From contig NZ_LFVY01000001.1 of assembly GCF_001050155.1 (NCBI RefSeq), forward strand, positions 186,001 through 250,000: a stretch of DNA of 64,000 nt, in the 5' to 3' direction. Shown here one piece after another: positions 53,877-63,186 of this stretch. The notes below the pieces were generated by a model that worked only from the letters and a program-made list of their open reading frames with translations, was not told the origin of the DNA and did no database searches. The position numbers and the translations under genes are program-made. Every line of letters begins with the position of its first letter. Position 1 is the first letter of the stretch. The DNA comes from Nitratireductor soli (GTDB lineage: Bacteria; Pseudomonadota; Alphaproteobacteria; Rhizobiales; Rhizobiaceae).

Positions 53877-54177
53877 CCGTATTCGCACATGGGCTGCGCC
53901 GTGCATCGGCAGTGATTCGTCCACCCTCGTCATCCCGGCCGACCCAAGGGAGAGCCGGGACGGCGAAGTGGGAGAAACCGCACTATTCCTGTTTGCATGG
54001 CGACGTATATTGCGCTGCAGCATCAAATCGGGTTACACAGCGCGCATCCATCCTGGACCCGGTGAAAATCCGGGTGGCTCCGCCGGCCGCTGATCCGCCG
54101 GCTAATCCTTCTGCATCCTGCCTCGCCTGCTCCGCGACCCCGTCGCGCGGCGGAACAGCCATGTTTCCGGACGGTTT
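53877..54177. other. Gap between helicase and sulP
   Basis: The 301-bp gap holds a hairpin repeat (ctcgtcatcccggcc ... gccgggacggcg, 53926-53966) and a small palindrome near 54050 (tcctggacccggtgaaaatccgggtgg). No gene is evident. The sulP promoter should be here but cannot be pinpointed. Confidence 0.45.
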
Positions 54178-55662
54178 ATGTTCTTACTTTCCAATTATCG
54201 CGACCAATGGCTCGGCAATGTCCGCGCCGATCTCCTGTCGGGCCTCGTCGTGGCGCTGGCGCTCATTCCCGAGGCCATCGCCTTTTCCATCATTGCTGGC
54301 GTCGATCCCAAGGTCGGCCTCTACGCCTCATTTTCCATCGCCGTGATCACGGCCTTCGCCGGCGGCCGGCCCGGAATGATCTCGGCGGCAACCGCCGCCA
54401 CCGCTGTCCTCATGATCACGCTGGTCAAGGACCACGGCCTGCAGTATCTGCTTGCCGCCACGGTGCTTGCCGGCCTGTTGCAGATCGGCGCCGGCCTGTT
54501 GAAGCTTGGTCAGCTCATGCGTTTCGTCTCGCGCTCGGTGATGACTGGTTTCGTCAACGCGCTGGCGATCCTCATCTTCATGGCGCAATTGCCGGAGCTG
54601 ATCGGCGTGCCCAATCTCACCTATGTCATGGTCGCCGCCGGTCTCGCCATCATCTACCTGTTTCCGCGCCTGACCCGGGCCGTGCCTTCGCCGCTGATCT
54701 GCATTCTCGTGCTGACGACCGTCTCCATCGCCTTCGGCCTCGATGTGCGCACGGTGGGCGACATGGGCGAATTGCCCGACACACTGCCGGTGTTCCTCAT
54801 TCCCGACATTCCGCTCGATTTCGAGACGCTGCGGATCATCCTGCCCTATTCGGCGGCCGTCGCCGCCGTCGGCCTGCTCGAATCGCTGATGACGGCATCG
54901 CTGGTCGATGAACTCACCGACACGGAGAGCGACAAGAACCAGGAATGCATCGGCCAGGGCCTCGCCAACACGGCGACCGGCTTCATCGGCGGCATGGCGG
55001 GTTGCGCGATGATCGGCCAGTCGATGATCAATGTGAAGTCCGGCGGACGCGGGCGGCTGTCCTGTTTCGCGGCCGGCGTGTTCCTCCTGTTCATGATCGT
55101 CCTTCTCGGCGACTGGGTGCGGCAGATTCCGATGCCGGCGCTGGTCGCCATCATGATCATGGTGTCGATCGGCACATTCTCCTGGTCGTCGATCAGGAAT
55201 TTGCGCGAGCACCCGCTGTCTTCCTCCATCGTCATGCTGGCGACGGTCGCCTGCGTGGTCTTCACCCACAATCTGGCGATTGGCGTTCTGGTCGGCGTGC
55301 TGCTCTCGGGCATCTTCTTTGCCGGCAAGATCGCCCAGATCTTCCGGGTGACGTCACAACTTTCCGGAGATGGCCGGGCGCGCACCTACAGGGTCGAGGG
55401 GCAATTGTTCTTCGCCTCGGTCGAGGATTTCAACAAGGCGTTCGATTTCAAGGAAGCGCTGGAGAAGGTCGTCATCGACGTTTCCCGCGCCCACATCTGG
55501 GACATCTCCAGCGTTGCGGCGCTCGACATGATCGTGCTCAAATTCCGTCGCGACGGCGCGGAGGTGGAACTGATCGGCATGAACCGGGCGAGCGAGACCA
55601 TCGTCGACAAGCTCGGCATTCACGACAAGCCGGGCGCGCTTGAAAAGCTGATGGGGCATTGA
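54178..55662 (+). CDS. SulP-family anion transporter with STAS domain
   Basis: The 494-aa protein has about 10-12 membrane helices, the SulP signature [30 protein letters not shown] near the N-terminus and a C-terminal STAS domain at about residues 395-490 ([29 protein letters not shown]). SulP proteins move sulfate, bicarbonate or dicarboxylates. The universal stress gene follows after 2 bp, so the two are one unit; stress protein fusions or neighbours are frequent with SulP bicarbonate/anion carriers. Confidence 0.93.
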   Translation: MFLLSNYRDQWLGNVRADLLSGLVVALALIPEAIAFSIIAGVDPKVGLYASFSIAVITAFAGGRPGMISAATAATAVLMITLVKDHGLQYLLAATVLAGLLQIGAGLLKLGQLMRFVSRSVMTGFVNALAILIFMAQLPELIGVPNLTYVMVAAGLAIIYLFPRLTRAVPSPLICILVLTTVSIAFGLDVRTVGDMGELPDTLPVFLIPDIPLDFETLRIILPYSAAVAAVGLLESLMTASLVDELTDTESDKNQECIGQGLANTATGFIGGMAGCAMIGQSMINVKSGGRGRLSCFAAGVFLLFMIVLLGDWVRQIPMPALVAIMIMVSIGTFSWSSIRNLREHPLSSSIVMLATVACVVFTHNLAIGVLVGVLLSGIFFAGKIAQIFRVTSQLSGDGRARTYRVEGQLFFASVEDFNKAFDFKEALEKVVIDVSRAHIWDISSVAALDMIVLKFRRDGAEVELIGMNRASETIVDKLGIHDKPGALEKLMGH

Positions 55663-55664
55663 TC

Positions 55665-56516
55665 ATGAAAATTGCGGCATTCATCGACGGTTCCATCTAT
55701 TCGCAAAGCGTCTGCGAGCACAGCGCATGGATCGCCGGCCGGCTTGGGGCTTCCGTCGAGCTTCTGCATGTGCTCGGTCGACGTGAAACGGGCAGTGCGC
55801 CGTCGGACCTGTCCGGCAACATCGCGCTTGGTGCGCGCACGGCCCTCCTGAAGGAACTCTCCGAGCTCGACGAGCAGCGCGCCAGGCTGGCGCAGAAGCG
55901 AGGGCGAGCGATCCTCGAAGACGGCGAAGCCGCCGTCCGTGCCGCCGGCATCGAGGCGGTGACGGGTCGCCTGCGCCATGGCGATGTGGTCGACACAGTC
56001 GCCGAAATCGAGGGTGATGCCGAGTTGCTCGTCATCGGCAAGCGCGGCGAAGCGGCCGATTTCGCCCGCCTGCATCTGGGGTCCAATCTCGAGCGCGTCG
56101 TTCGCTCCAGCCATAAGCCGGTTTTCGTCGCGGCCCGCGCCTTCAAGCCCATCGAGAAGGTGCTTGTCGCCTATGATGGCGGTCCCAGCAGCATGAAGGC
56201 GGTGGATGCCATGTCTCGTTCGCTGTTGTTTGCCGGCTTGAGCGTAGAACTGCTAATGGCCGGAACGGACAATTCGGAAGCGCGCAATCGCCTCGCCGAT
56301 GCCGAAGCGGTGCTGCGGGGTGGTGGCATCAAGGCTGAGAGCGCCATCGTGCCGGGACAGGCCGAGACCGTCATTGCCGAGCATGTCGAGGCCGCCGGGA
56401 TCGGCCTGCTGGTGATGGGCGCTTACGGCCATTCGCGCATCCGCAGCCTGATCATCGGCTCGACGACCACCGAAATGCTGCGCTCCTGCAAGATTCCGGT
56501 CATGCTGTACCGCTAG
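55665..56516 (+). CDS. Tandem-domain universal stress protein
   Basis: The 283-aa protein has two UspA domains (about residues 1-140 and 148-283). The second domain keeps the ATP-binding signature GAYGHSRIRSLIIGSTTTEML; the first is degenerate (GKRGEAADFARLHLGSNLERV). Start ATG 55665 is 2 bp after the sulP stop. It is presumably a stress-linked regulator of, or partner to, the transporter. The function of such pairs is unproven. Confidence 0.9.
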   Translation: MKIAAFIDGSIYSQSVCEHSAWIAGRLGASVELLHVLGRRETGSAPSDLSGNIALGARTALLKELSELDEQRARLAQKRGRAILEDGEAAVRAAGIEAVTGRLRHGDVVDTVAEIEGDAELLVIGKRGEAADFARLHLGSNLERVVRSSHKPVFVAARAFKPIEKVLVAYDGGPSSMKAVDAMSRSLLFAGLSVELLMAGTDNSEARNRLADAEAVLRGGGIKAESAIVPGQAETVIAEHVEAAGIGLLVMGAYGHSRIRSLIIGSTTTEMLRSCKIPVMLYR

Positions 56517-56605
56517 GTCCTGGCCCCGGAGCGGGCTGCCCTTTTCTTTGCGGTGCCCTCCATGGCATGAATGGCAAACCTCTTGACAGTGAAAGCGCGA
56601 AAACC

Positions 56606-57772
56606 ATGGCCGAGACATTCGTGATTGCGCAGGGCGGCGGACCGACCGCCGTCATCAACCAGACGGTCGTCGGCGCGGCGCTGGAGGCGATGAAACGCTT
56701 TCCCGGCTGCCGCGTCCTCGGCGCGTTGCACGGCGTGCGCGGCATTCGCGACGGACGGTTCGTCACCCTGTCCGATCTTCCCGAAACCGAACTGATGCGC
56801 ATCGCCGCGACGCCGAGCGCCGCGCTCGGCTCGACGCGCGACAAGCCGGACGCCGCCTATTGCGAGGCGATCCTGGAGGGGCTGAAAGCGGTCGGCGCCG
56901 CTGCCTTCATCAACATAGGCGGCAACGATACCTCAGGCACGCAGGCCATCCTGCGCGCCGCCTCGGGCGGCGGCATGACCTTCATGCACGCGCCGAAGAC
57001 CATCGACAACGACCTGATGGAAAACGACCACACGCCGGGCTTCATCTCGGCGGCCGAAATGGTGGCCGGGGCGTTCCTCAGCGTCGATCTCGATTTTCGC
57101 GCGCTGCCCGGCGTCTATGTCGGCATCGTCATGGGGCGGCATGCGGGATTCCTCACCGCGTCAGCTTCTGCCTGGGCGCTCGATCAGGACAGCGGCCCGC
57201 ATCTCGTCTACGTGCCGGAGCGCCCGTTCGAGCGCGCGCGCTTCGTCGATGACGTCAAGGCGACCGTTGCACGCCATGGGCGCTGCGTGGTGGCGATGTC
57301 GGAAGGGGTTTCAGGCTCTGACGGGCGCTCGCTGGTCGAAACGCTGGTGCCGCCCGAAATGCAGGAACGCGACCAGCACGGCAATGTGCGCCTGTCGGGC
57401 ACCGATCTCGGCCAGGCGATCGAGCGCATCCTGGCCGAAGACCTGCCGGGCACCCGCGCCCGCGTCGACACGTTCGGCTATCTGCCGCGCGGCAACATCG
57501 CCACCACCAGCGACACGGATGCGCGCGAAGCGTTTGCCGCCGGCGCGTTCGCCGTGGCGTCGGTCGAACAGGGCGACGGCTCCGTGGCGCTGCAATTCGA
57601 TGGCGAGAAAACCGTCTGCCGGCTGGTGGCGCTCGACGCGGTTGCCGGCAAGACCCGGCACATGCCGGAGGATTTCCTGATGGCGGAGGAGAGCCGGCTT
57701 TCGCAAACCGGTCTCGCCTATCTGAACCGGCTCCTGCCGCGCCGCTACGATCCGGCTAAGCCGTTCGTCTAG
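56606..57772 (+). CDS. Phosphofructokinase, probably pyrophosphate-dependent
   Basis: The 388-aa PFK fold starts AETFVIAQGGGPTAVINQ. The phosphoryl-donor site reads IGGNDTSGTQ, with Asp where ATP-dependent enzymes have Gly, and the catalytic loop reads PKTIDND, with Lys where they have Gly. Both are recognised marks of PPi-dependent PFK, which interconverts fructose-6-phosphate and fructose-1,6-bisphosphate reversibly. An in-frame ATG lies at 56567 with no ribosome-binding site; I prefer 56606. The TAG stop lies at the start of a repeat. It is on the same strand 89 bp after the stress protein. Confidence 0.87.
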   Translation: MAETFVIAQGGGPTAVINQTVVGAALEAMKRFPGCRVLGALHGVRGIRDGRFVTLSDLPETELMRIAATPSAALGSTRDKPDAAYCEAILEGLKAVGAAAFINIGGNDTSGTQAILRAASGGGMTFMHAPKTIDNDLMENDHTPGFISAAEMVAGAFLSVDLDFRALPGVYVGIVMGRHAGFLTASASAWALDQDSGPHLVYVPERPFERARFVDDVKATVARHGRCVVAMSEGVSGSDGRSLVETLVPPEMQERDQHGNVRLSGTDLGQAIERILAEDLPGTRARVDTFGYLPRGNIATTSDTDAREAFAAGAFAVASVEQGDGSVALQFDGEKTVCRLVALDAVAGKTRHMPEDFLMAEESRLSQTGLAYLNRLLPRRYDPAKPFV

Positions 57773-57832
57773 GGTTCATCGTTTCACGGGAACGCTGTCC
57801 CCTCTATCTCTTTGTTTTCCGCATTTGTGCGG
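57770..57832. repeat. RIME-like repeat, truncated copy at the phosphofructokinase stop
   Basis: tagggttcatcgtttcacgggaacgctg corresponds to the hairpin module of the 62705 copy (taggttcaacgtttcatagaaacgttg), followed by tctatctctttgttttccgcatttgtgcgg. The TAG is the stop codon of the upstream gene. Confidence 0.7.
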
Positions 57833-57927
57833 GCGGCGGCGGTGATCATGCGGGTTGCGCGACCCGGTCGGGTGGTGTAACCGGCGCTGGACGGGCCAGG
57901 GAAGCCTCGCAACGGCAAGGGCAGAGC

Positions 57928-58233
57928 ATGACCGACGCAAACGACGATTATGTCTATGACGAAGCGACCGGCGAATGGCGGCCGGCGGCCGAGATGGCCG
58001 CATCCGCCGGCGCCGAGCGGGCCGTGGTGCGCGACGCGGCCGGAAACATTCTGGCCGATGGCGATTCCGTTTCCCTGATCAAGGACCTGAAGGTCAAAGG
58101 CGCCAACCAGACCCTGAAGCAGGGCACGGTCATCAAGTCGATCCGCCTGACGGACAATGCCGAGGAGATCGACTGCCGCCACGAGGCGATCAAGGGCCTC
58201 GTCCTGCGCACCGAGTTCGTGCGCAAACGGTAG
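57928..58233 (+). CDS. PhnA/YjdM-family zinc-ribbon-less protein
   Basis: The 101-aa protein has the PhnA C-terminal domain: VVRDAAGNILADGDSVSLIKDLKVKGANQTLKQGT and IRLTDNAEEIDC. The N-terminal zinc ribbon found in longer PhnA proteins is lacking. Despite the alkylphosphonate name, this is not the phosphonoacetate hydrolase and its role is unknown. GCAGAGC precedes the ATG. The TAG stop is the first codon of a repeat. Confidence 0.85.
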   Translation: MTDANDDYVYDEATGEWRPAAEMAASAGAERAVVRDAAGNILADGDSVSLIKDLKVKGANQTLKQGTVIKSIRLTDNAEEIDCRHEAIKGLVLRTEFVRKR

Positions 58234-58333
58234 AGCGGCGAGCGCGGCTTGGCCCGCGCCGCGGTTCTATCTCCTTGTTTTCTGCATTTGTGCGGACGTC
58301 AGGTGAAACCACCTGACTGCAAAAATGCTCTAG
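58231..58333. repeat. RIME-like repeat supplying two stop codons
   Basis: tagagcggcg...gcgcgccgcgg hairpin region, ttctatctccttgttttctgcatttgtgcgg, acgtcaggtgaaaccacctgactgcaaaaatgctctag. The left TAG ends the PhnA-like gene on the plus strand. The right CTA (58330-58332) is the stop codon of the SRPBCC gene on the minus strand. It fills the entire convergent gap. Confidence 0.88.
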
Positions 58334-58884
58334 CGCCGCTCGGCGAACGCCTTGATGCCTTCGAGCCAGCTTCGGATGCGGGATCGGAGTTCATCGTCGT
58401 CGATCTGCGGTGCGGCCACCGGTGCCCACATCGATTCCCGGCAGACGATCCGCGTGCCGCCTGTGCCGTCGGGTTCGAAACGGTATTCGTGCGCCATCAC
58501 CAGGCCGGGCACGGAGGTCGACCAGGTCAACAGGCGGCCCGGCTCGACGACGCCGAATTTCGATGTCAGGCGCACGCCAGCGGTCGACCAGACGAAGACG
58601 GCGTCGGGCGCCGCCTTCCTGCCTCCCTCCACATCGTGAATGTCGGATCGGATCGACGGCCAGTTTCCGACATCGCTCAGCACCGACCAGACCTTGTCAG
58701 GCGGCGCGGCGATGGTGATTTCGCCACTCGCCTGGACCGGCGCGGCCGGATCGACGCGGCCGTTCCTGACATGGCGTTCGTGCACGGCGTCGCGACGGGG
58801 ATCGACCGGCGGCGGCGTTTCGTCCGAAGCTGAAGCGGTGACCGTCATCAGAAGGGCCAGAAGGCTAATTGTTGCTTGTTTCAT
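58330..58884 (-). CDS. Exported SRPBCC (START-like) family protein
   Basis: The 184-aa protein has a signal peptide (MKQATISLLALLMTVTASAS). A polyketide-cyclase/SRPBCC domain follows (ASGEITIAAPPDKVWSVLSDVGNWPSIRSDI ... WSTSVPGLVMAHEYRFEP). Such domains bind hydrophobic ligands in a deep pocket; the ligand is unknown. ATG 58884 lies 20 bp inside the end of the DHFR-like gene, so the two are likely co-transcribed. Its stop codon is provided by the downstream repeat. Confidence 0.82.
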   Translation of the reverse strand: MKQATISLLALLMTVTASASDETPPPVDPRRDAVHERHVRNGRVDPAAPVQASGEITIAAPPDKVWSVLSDVGNWPSIRSDIHDVEGGRKAAPDAVFVWSTAGVRLTSKFGVVEPGRLLTWSTSVPGLVMAHEYRFEPDGTGGTRIVCRESMWAPVAAPQIDDDELRSRIRSWLEGIKAFAERR

Positions 58885-59440
58885 AGCGGAGCAGCACGAT
58901 CCCGTCGTTGAATTGCCGGCATTCGGCGAGGCTGAGCGTAGCGGCGGCATCATCGGGAAACAACCGGATGCCGCGGCCGAGCACGGTGGGGTAGACCATC
59001 AGCCGGAACTCGTCGATCAGCCCGTGCGGCAGCAGCGTGTGGACCACGGCGGCGCTGCCGTAAATCAGGATGTCGCCGCCCGGCTGATCCTTCAATGCGC
59101 GCGCGGCGTCGAGCAGATTGCCGGTGAGAAGGGTCGTGTTGTTCCATTCCGGCTTGTCGATCGTCGTCGACGCGAGATATTTCGGCAGGCTGTTCATGCG
59201 CTTGGCGAAGCCTGCCTCGTCGTTCACCGTCGGCCAGACGGCGGCGAAGCCGTCATAGGTCTTGCGGCCGAAGAGCAGGGCGTCGCAATTCATCAATTCC
59301 TCATGCTTGAATTTGTCGCCCTCCGGCCCACGGTTGAACGGGCCGGTCCAATCGCCGAGCCCGGACCCTTCCATGCCGACCGGGTCCTCGATGACGCCGT
59401 CGAGGGAGACATATTGCGTTACGATGATGCTTCTGGACAT
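58865..59440 (-). CDS. Dihydrofolate reductase-like (RibD C-terminal) family protein
   Basis: The 191-aa protein has the RibD_C/YwjB-type fold: IIVTQYVSLDGVIEDPVG, ALLFGRKTYDGFAAVWP, GGDILIYGSAAVVHTLLPHGLIDEFRLMVYPTVLGRGIRLF. These are NAD(P)H-dependent reductases of unknown substrate, not FolA. AGAAGGG precedes the ATG at 59440. It overlaps the SRPBCC gene by 20 bp. Confidence 0.88.
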   Translation of the reverse strand: MSRSIIVTQYVSLDGVIEDPVGMEGSGLGDWTGPFNRGPEGDKFKHEELMNCDALLFGRKTYDGFAAVWPTVNDEAGFAKRMNSLPKYLASTTIDKPEWNNTTLLTGNLLDAARALKDQPGGDILIYGSAAVVHTLLPHGLIDEFRLMVYPTVLGRGIRLFPDDAAATLSLAECRQFNDGIVLLRYETSNN

Positions 59441-59588
59441 GGGGAACCCTTCTGCGCGTGCCTGCCGGGCGAACTGTTTGCCGCGCCGGGCGGCGTCTGG
59501 CAATTACCGGCGGCATCATTGACATGGCATGATTGCTGCTCCGGCGGGCGTTGGCCGCGCCGCCTGGGCCGGTGCGACCCACCTCCGC

Positions 59589-59969
59589 TCATTTCCGCTT
59601 GCTGGCCGTGCGCTCGCGGTTTTCCCTTGCACGGAACGCCGCCATCCGGCCGATCAGTTCGAATGGCACCGGCCTGCTCTTCGGGAACTTGATCGAGGAT
59701 TTCGATACCTCATAGGACTCCAGCTCCTTGGCGAAGGCATCAAACACCGTGAATGGCGGCGGGCAGGCAATGGCGTAGTGGTTGGTGTAGGCCGAAACGT
59801 AGAGAATCCAGCCATTATGCTTGAAGGCGGGAATCTGATAGCTGATCACCGCCTCCGCTTCCGGCACCGCGCGCGATATGACATCGCACATCCGCTCAAG
59901 CGTTTCCTGAACGTCCGTCGGGAAGGCGGCGATATAGTCCTCGACGCTCTGATAGTCGGTCTTTGCCAT
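59589..59969 (-). CDS. DUF1801 (YdhG/iron-chaperone-like) protein
   Basis: The 126-aa protein matches the DUF1801 fold with TDYQSVEDYIAAFP, ISYQIPAFKHNGWILYVSAY and SSIKFPKSRPVPFELIGRMAAFRARE. Relatives have been likened to frataxin-type iron chaperones, but the function is not established. ATG 59969 is preceded by AAGGATGAG. It is monocistronic, with short gaps either side that show no feature. Confidence 0.85.
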   Translation of the reverse strand: MAKTDYQSVEDYIAAFPTDVQETLERMCDVISRAVPEAEAVISYQIPAFKHNGWILYVSAYTNHYAIACPPPFTVFDAFAKELESYEVSKSSIKFPKSRPVPFELIGRMAAFRARENRERTASKRK

Positions 59970-60155
59970 TGTCTCATCCTTTTCGCGTTCTGGCGCGGTC
60001 ACGGGTGCTTCAAACCGCAGGACGTTTCCACCGCCGCCATTCCGACACGTGCGCCGTCATGATTCGAGACACGGCGTGCGGCCATCACGCCGGCAACAGG
60101 GCTGTCGCCGGCCGGTTCTCAGCCCCTCGGCTCCCGGCCGATATCCCGCTGCCCC

Positions 60156-61037
60156 TCAAACGAACGCGCCGCGCTCCTTCTCCACCAGTTCGCCGATGAA
60201 GGCGGCAGCCGCCTGGATGCGGCGCGTCGGACGCATGGATTCATGGTAGACGATCCAGTAGCTGCGGCGGATCGGGCCGGCCCATTCGAGCCTGAGCAGA
60301 TCGTCATGGCCACGCGCGATGAAGGTGTGCAGGATGCCGATGCCGGTTCCCGCGCGCACGGCTTCCATCTGGCCCATGGCCGACGAGACGGCGAAGTCCG
60401 TGGTCCAGTTTTCCGAAATCTCGGTCGCGTAATCGAGTGTCGGGCTGAAGATGAGGTCGGGCACATAGCCGACCAGCCGGTGGTTGCGAAGCTCGCCGGC
60501 GCTCTTCGGCAGGCCGTGTTCGGCCGCATAGGCCCTGGAGGCGTAGAGCCCCAGCGTGTAGTCGACCAGCTTGCCGGCAACCAGCCGGCCCTCCGTCGGC
60601 CGGTCGACGGTGATGGCGATATCGGCCTCGCGCCGCGACAATGAGAAGGAGCGCGGCACGGGCACGAGCTGTACCGAAAGGCCCGGATGGCGGGCCGTCA
60701 GCGCGCCCAGGCGCGGCGCCAGGAAGGCGACGCCGAAACCGTCGGGCGCGCCGATCCTCACCGTGCCGGTGACATCCTCGCTCTCGCCGGCGATTTCGGC
60801 GCGGGCGGCGATCATGTCCGCCTCCATGCGCTCGGCCGTGGCCAGCAATTGCTCGCCGGCCGCGGTCAGCTCCGTGCCGGTGGTCAGGCGATGAAACAGC
60901 TTGGCGCCGATCGCCTCCTCGAGGGCGGCGACCCGGCGCGAAACGGTGGCGTGATTGAGTTCGAGCCGCTTGGCCGCGCCAAGGATTTGCCCGGCGCGCG
61001 CCACGGCAAGAAACACCCGCACATCGTCCCAGTTCAT
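60156..61037 (-). CDS. LysR-family transcriptional regulator
   Basis: The 293-aa regulator has an N-terminal LysR winged helix (VRVFLAVARAGQILGAAKRLELNHATVSRRVAALEEAIGAKLFHR) and a C-terminal periplasmic-binding-like effector domain. It is divergent from mmsA with a 144-bp gap and probably controls it. Known LysR proteins of this group (homologous N-terminus NWDDVRVFLAVARAG) often regulate adjacent dehydrogenases. The effector is unknown. Confidence 0.92.
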   Translation of the reverse strand: MNWDDVRVFLAVARAGQILGAAKRLELNHATVSRRVAALEEAIGAKLFHRLTTGTELTAAGEQLLATAERMEADMIAARAEIAGESEDVTGTVRIGAPDGFGVAFLAPRLGALTARHPGLSVQLVPVPRSFSLSRREADIAITVDRPTEGRLVAGKLVDYTLGLYASRAYAAEHGLPKSAGELRNHRLVGYVPDLIFSPTLDYATEISENWTTDFAVSSAMGQMEAVRAGTGIGILHTFIARGHDDLLRLEWAGPIRRSYWIVYHESMRPTRRIQAAAAFIGELVEKERGAFV

Positions 61038-61181
61038 GCTCGCACCCTTTGCTCAGTGTTTTTCGCACGGCCTATTCTATTCTGACTTTAAATTTTGCAC
61101 AACGGTTGCGGATTCCCTCGCGTTGCAAACGAGCTTGCGAAGCGGGACAATGGGAAAATTCCAAACTCAGGGAGAATCCTC

Positions 61182-62678
<1,497 letters not shown>

Positions 62679-62704
62679 CACATTTTCCGGTCGGGCGGAG
62701 CGCC

Positions 62705-62804
62705 TAGGTTCAACGTTTCATAGAAACGTTGAACCGGTCTATCTCCTTGTTTTTCCGCATTTATGCGGACGTCAAGTGATTCCACCTGACTGCAAAATGC
62801 TCTG
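62705..62804. repeat. RIME-like intergenic repeat, full copy
   Basis: taggttcaacgtttc ata gaaacgttgaacc (13-bp perfect stem), ggtctatctccttgtttttccgcatttatgcgg, acgtcaagtgattccacctgactgcaaaatgctct. It is the reverse-orientation equivalent of the copy at 11217-11320, with the same hairpin module. Confidence 0.88.
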
Positions 62805-62841
62805 GCCGGGGCATCGAGCTCTGGGGAAGCCCGGGGAATAC

Positions 62842-62875
62842 AGCACCCGCATCGTTCTTCGGTGCGGGTGTTTCG
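62842..62875 (+). terminator. Probable intrinsic terminator downstream of mmsA
   Basis: Stem cacccgca (62844-62851) / tgcgggtg (62863-62870), loop tcgttcttcgg, followed by ttt. Short but GC-rich, placed after the repeat that follows mmsA. Confidence 0.6.
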
Positions 62876-63186
62876 CGTCATGCGCGCGTCGGTTTCCGTT
62901 TCAACCGAGCGATGGTGAATGCGCAACAATCATGCACGATTATTGTATTGTACCGGAGAAAATTCCATTCTTTCCGCCGTTGCGGGCTTTGATCGCAATG
63001 ACATTGCATTGGGCCGATGCTAGCTTCCCGCCTCAACAAGAGCCGGAGAACAACCCGGCCAGCGGTGCGAAAACCGGTCGTGGGAAATTTGGCGTTGCAA
63101 TCGGACGCCAATTCTCTACGACTAGAAGGGGAACAAGAATAAGAAATGCGCTCACGCGGCGACATTTCAGGGGAGTTGCTTTACAC

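Larger units (their letters stand above)
62679..63186. other. 508-bp gap between mmsA and livH
   Basis: It holds a RIME-like repeat (62705-62804), a terminator hairpin (62842-62875) and, nearer livH, two inverted repeats: gcaatg a cattgc (62995-63007) and ttggcgt ... acgccaa (63089-63111). The latter are candidate operators or leader structures for the transporter. No gene is seen. Confidence 0.5.

Noticed and set aside
51837-54026. A 729-residue open frame on the minus strand opposite the DEAD-box helicase
   Set aside because: It lies entirely antisense to a gene with all helicase motifs and has no recognisable domain. GC-rich third positions routinely leave such frames open.
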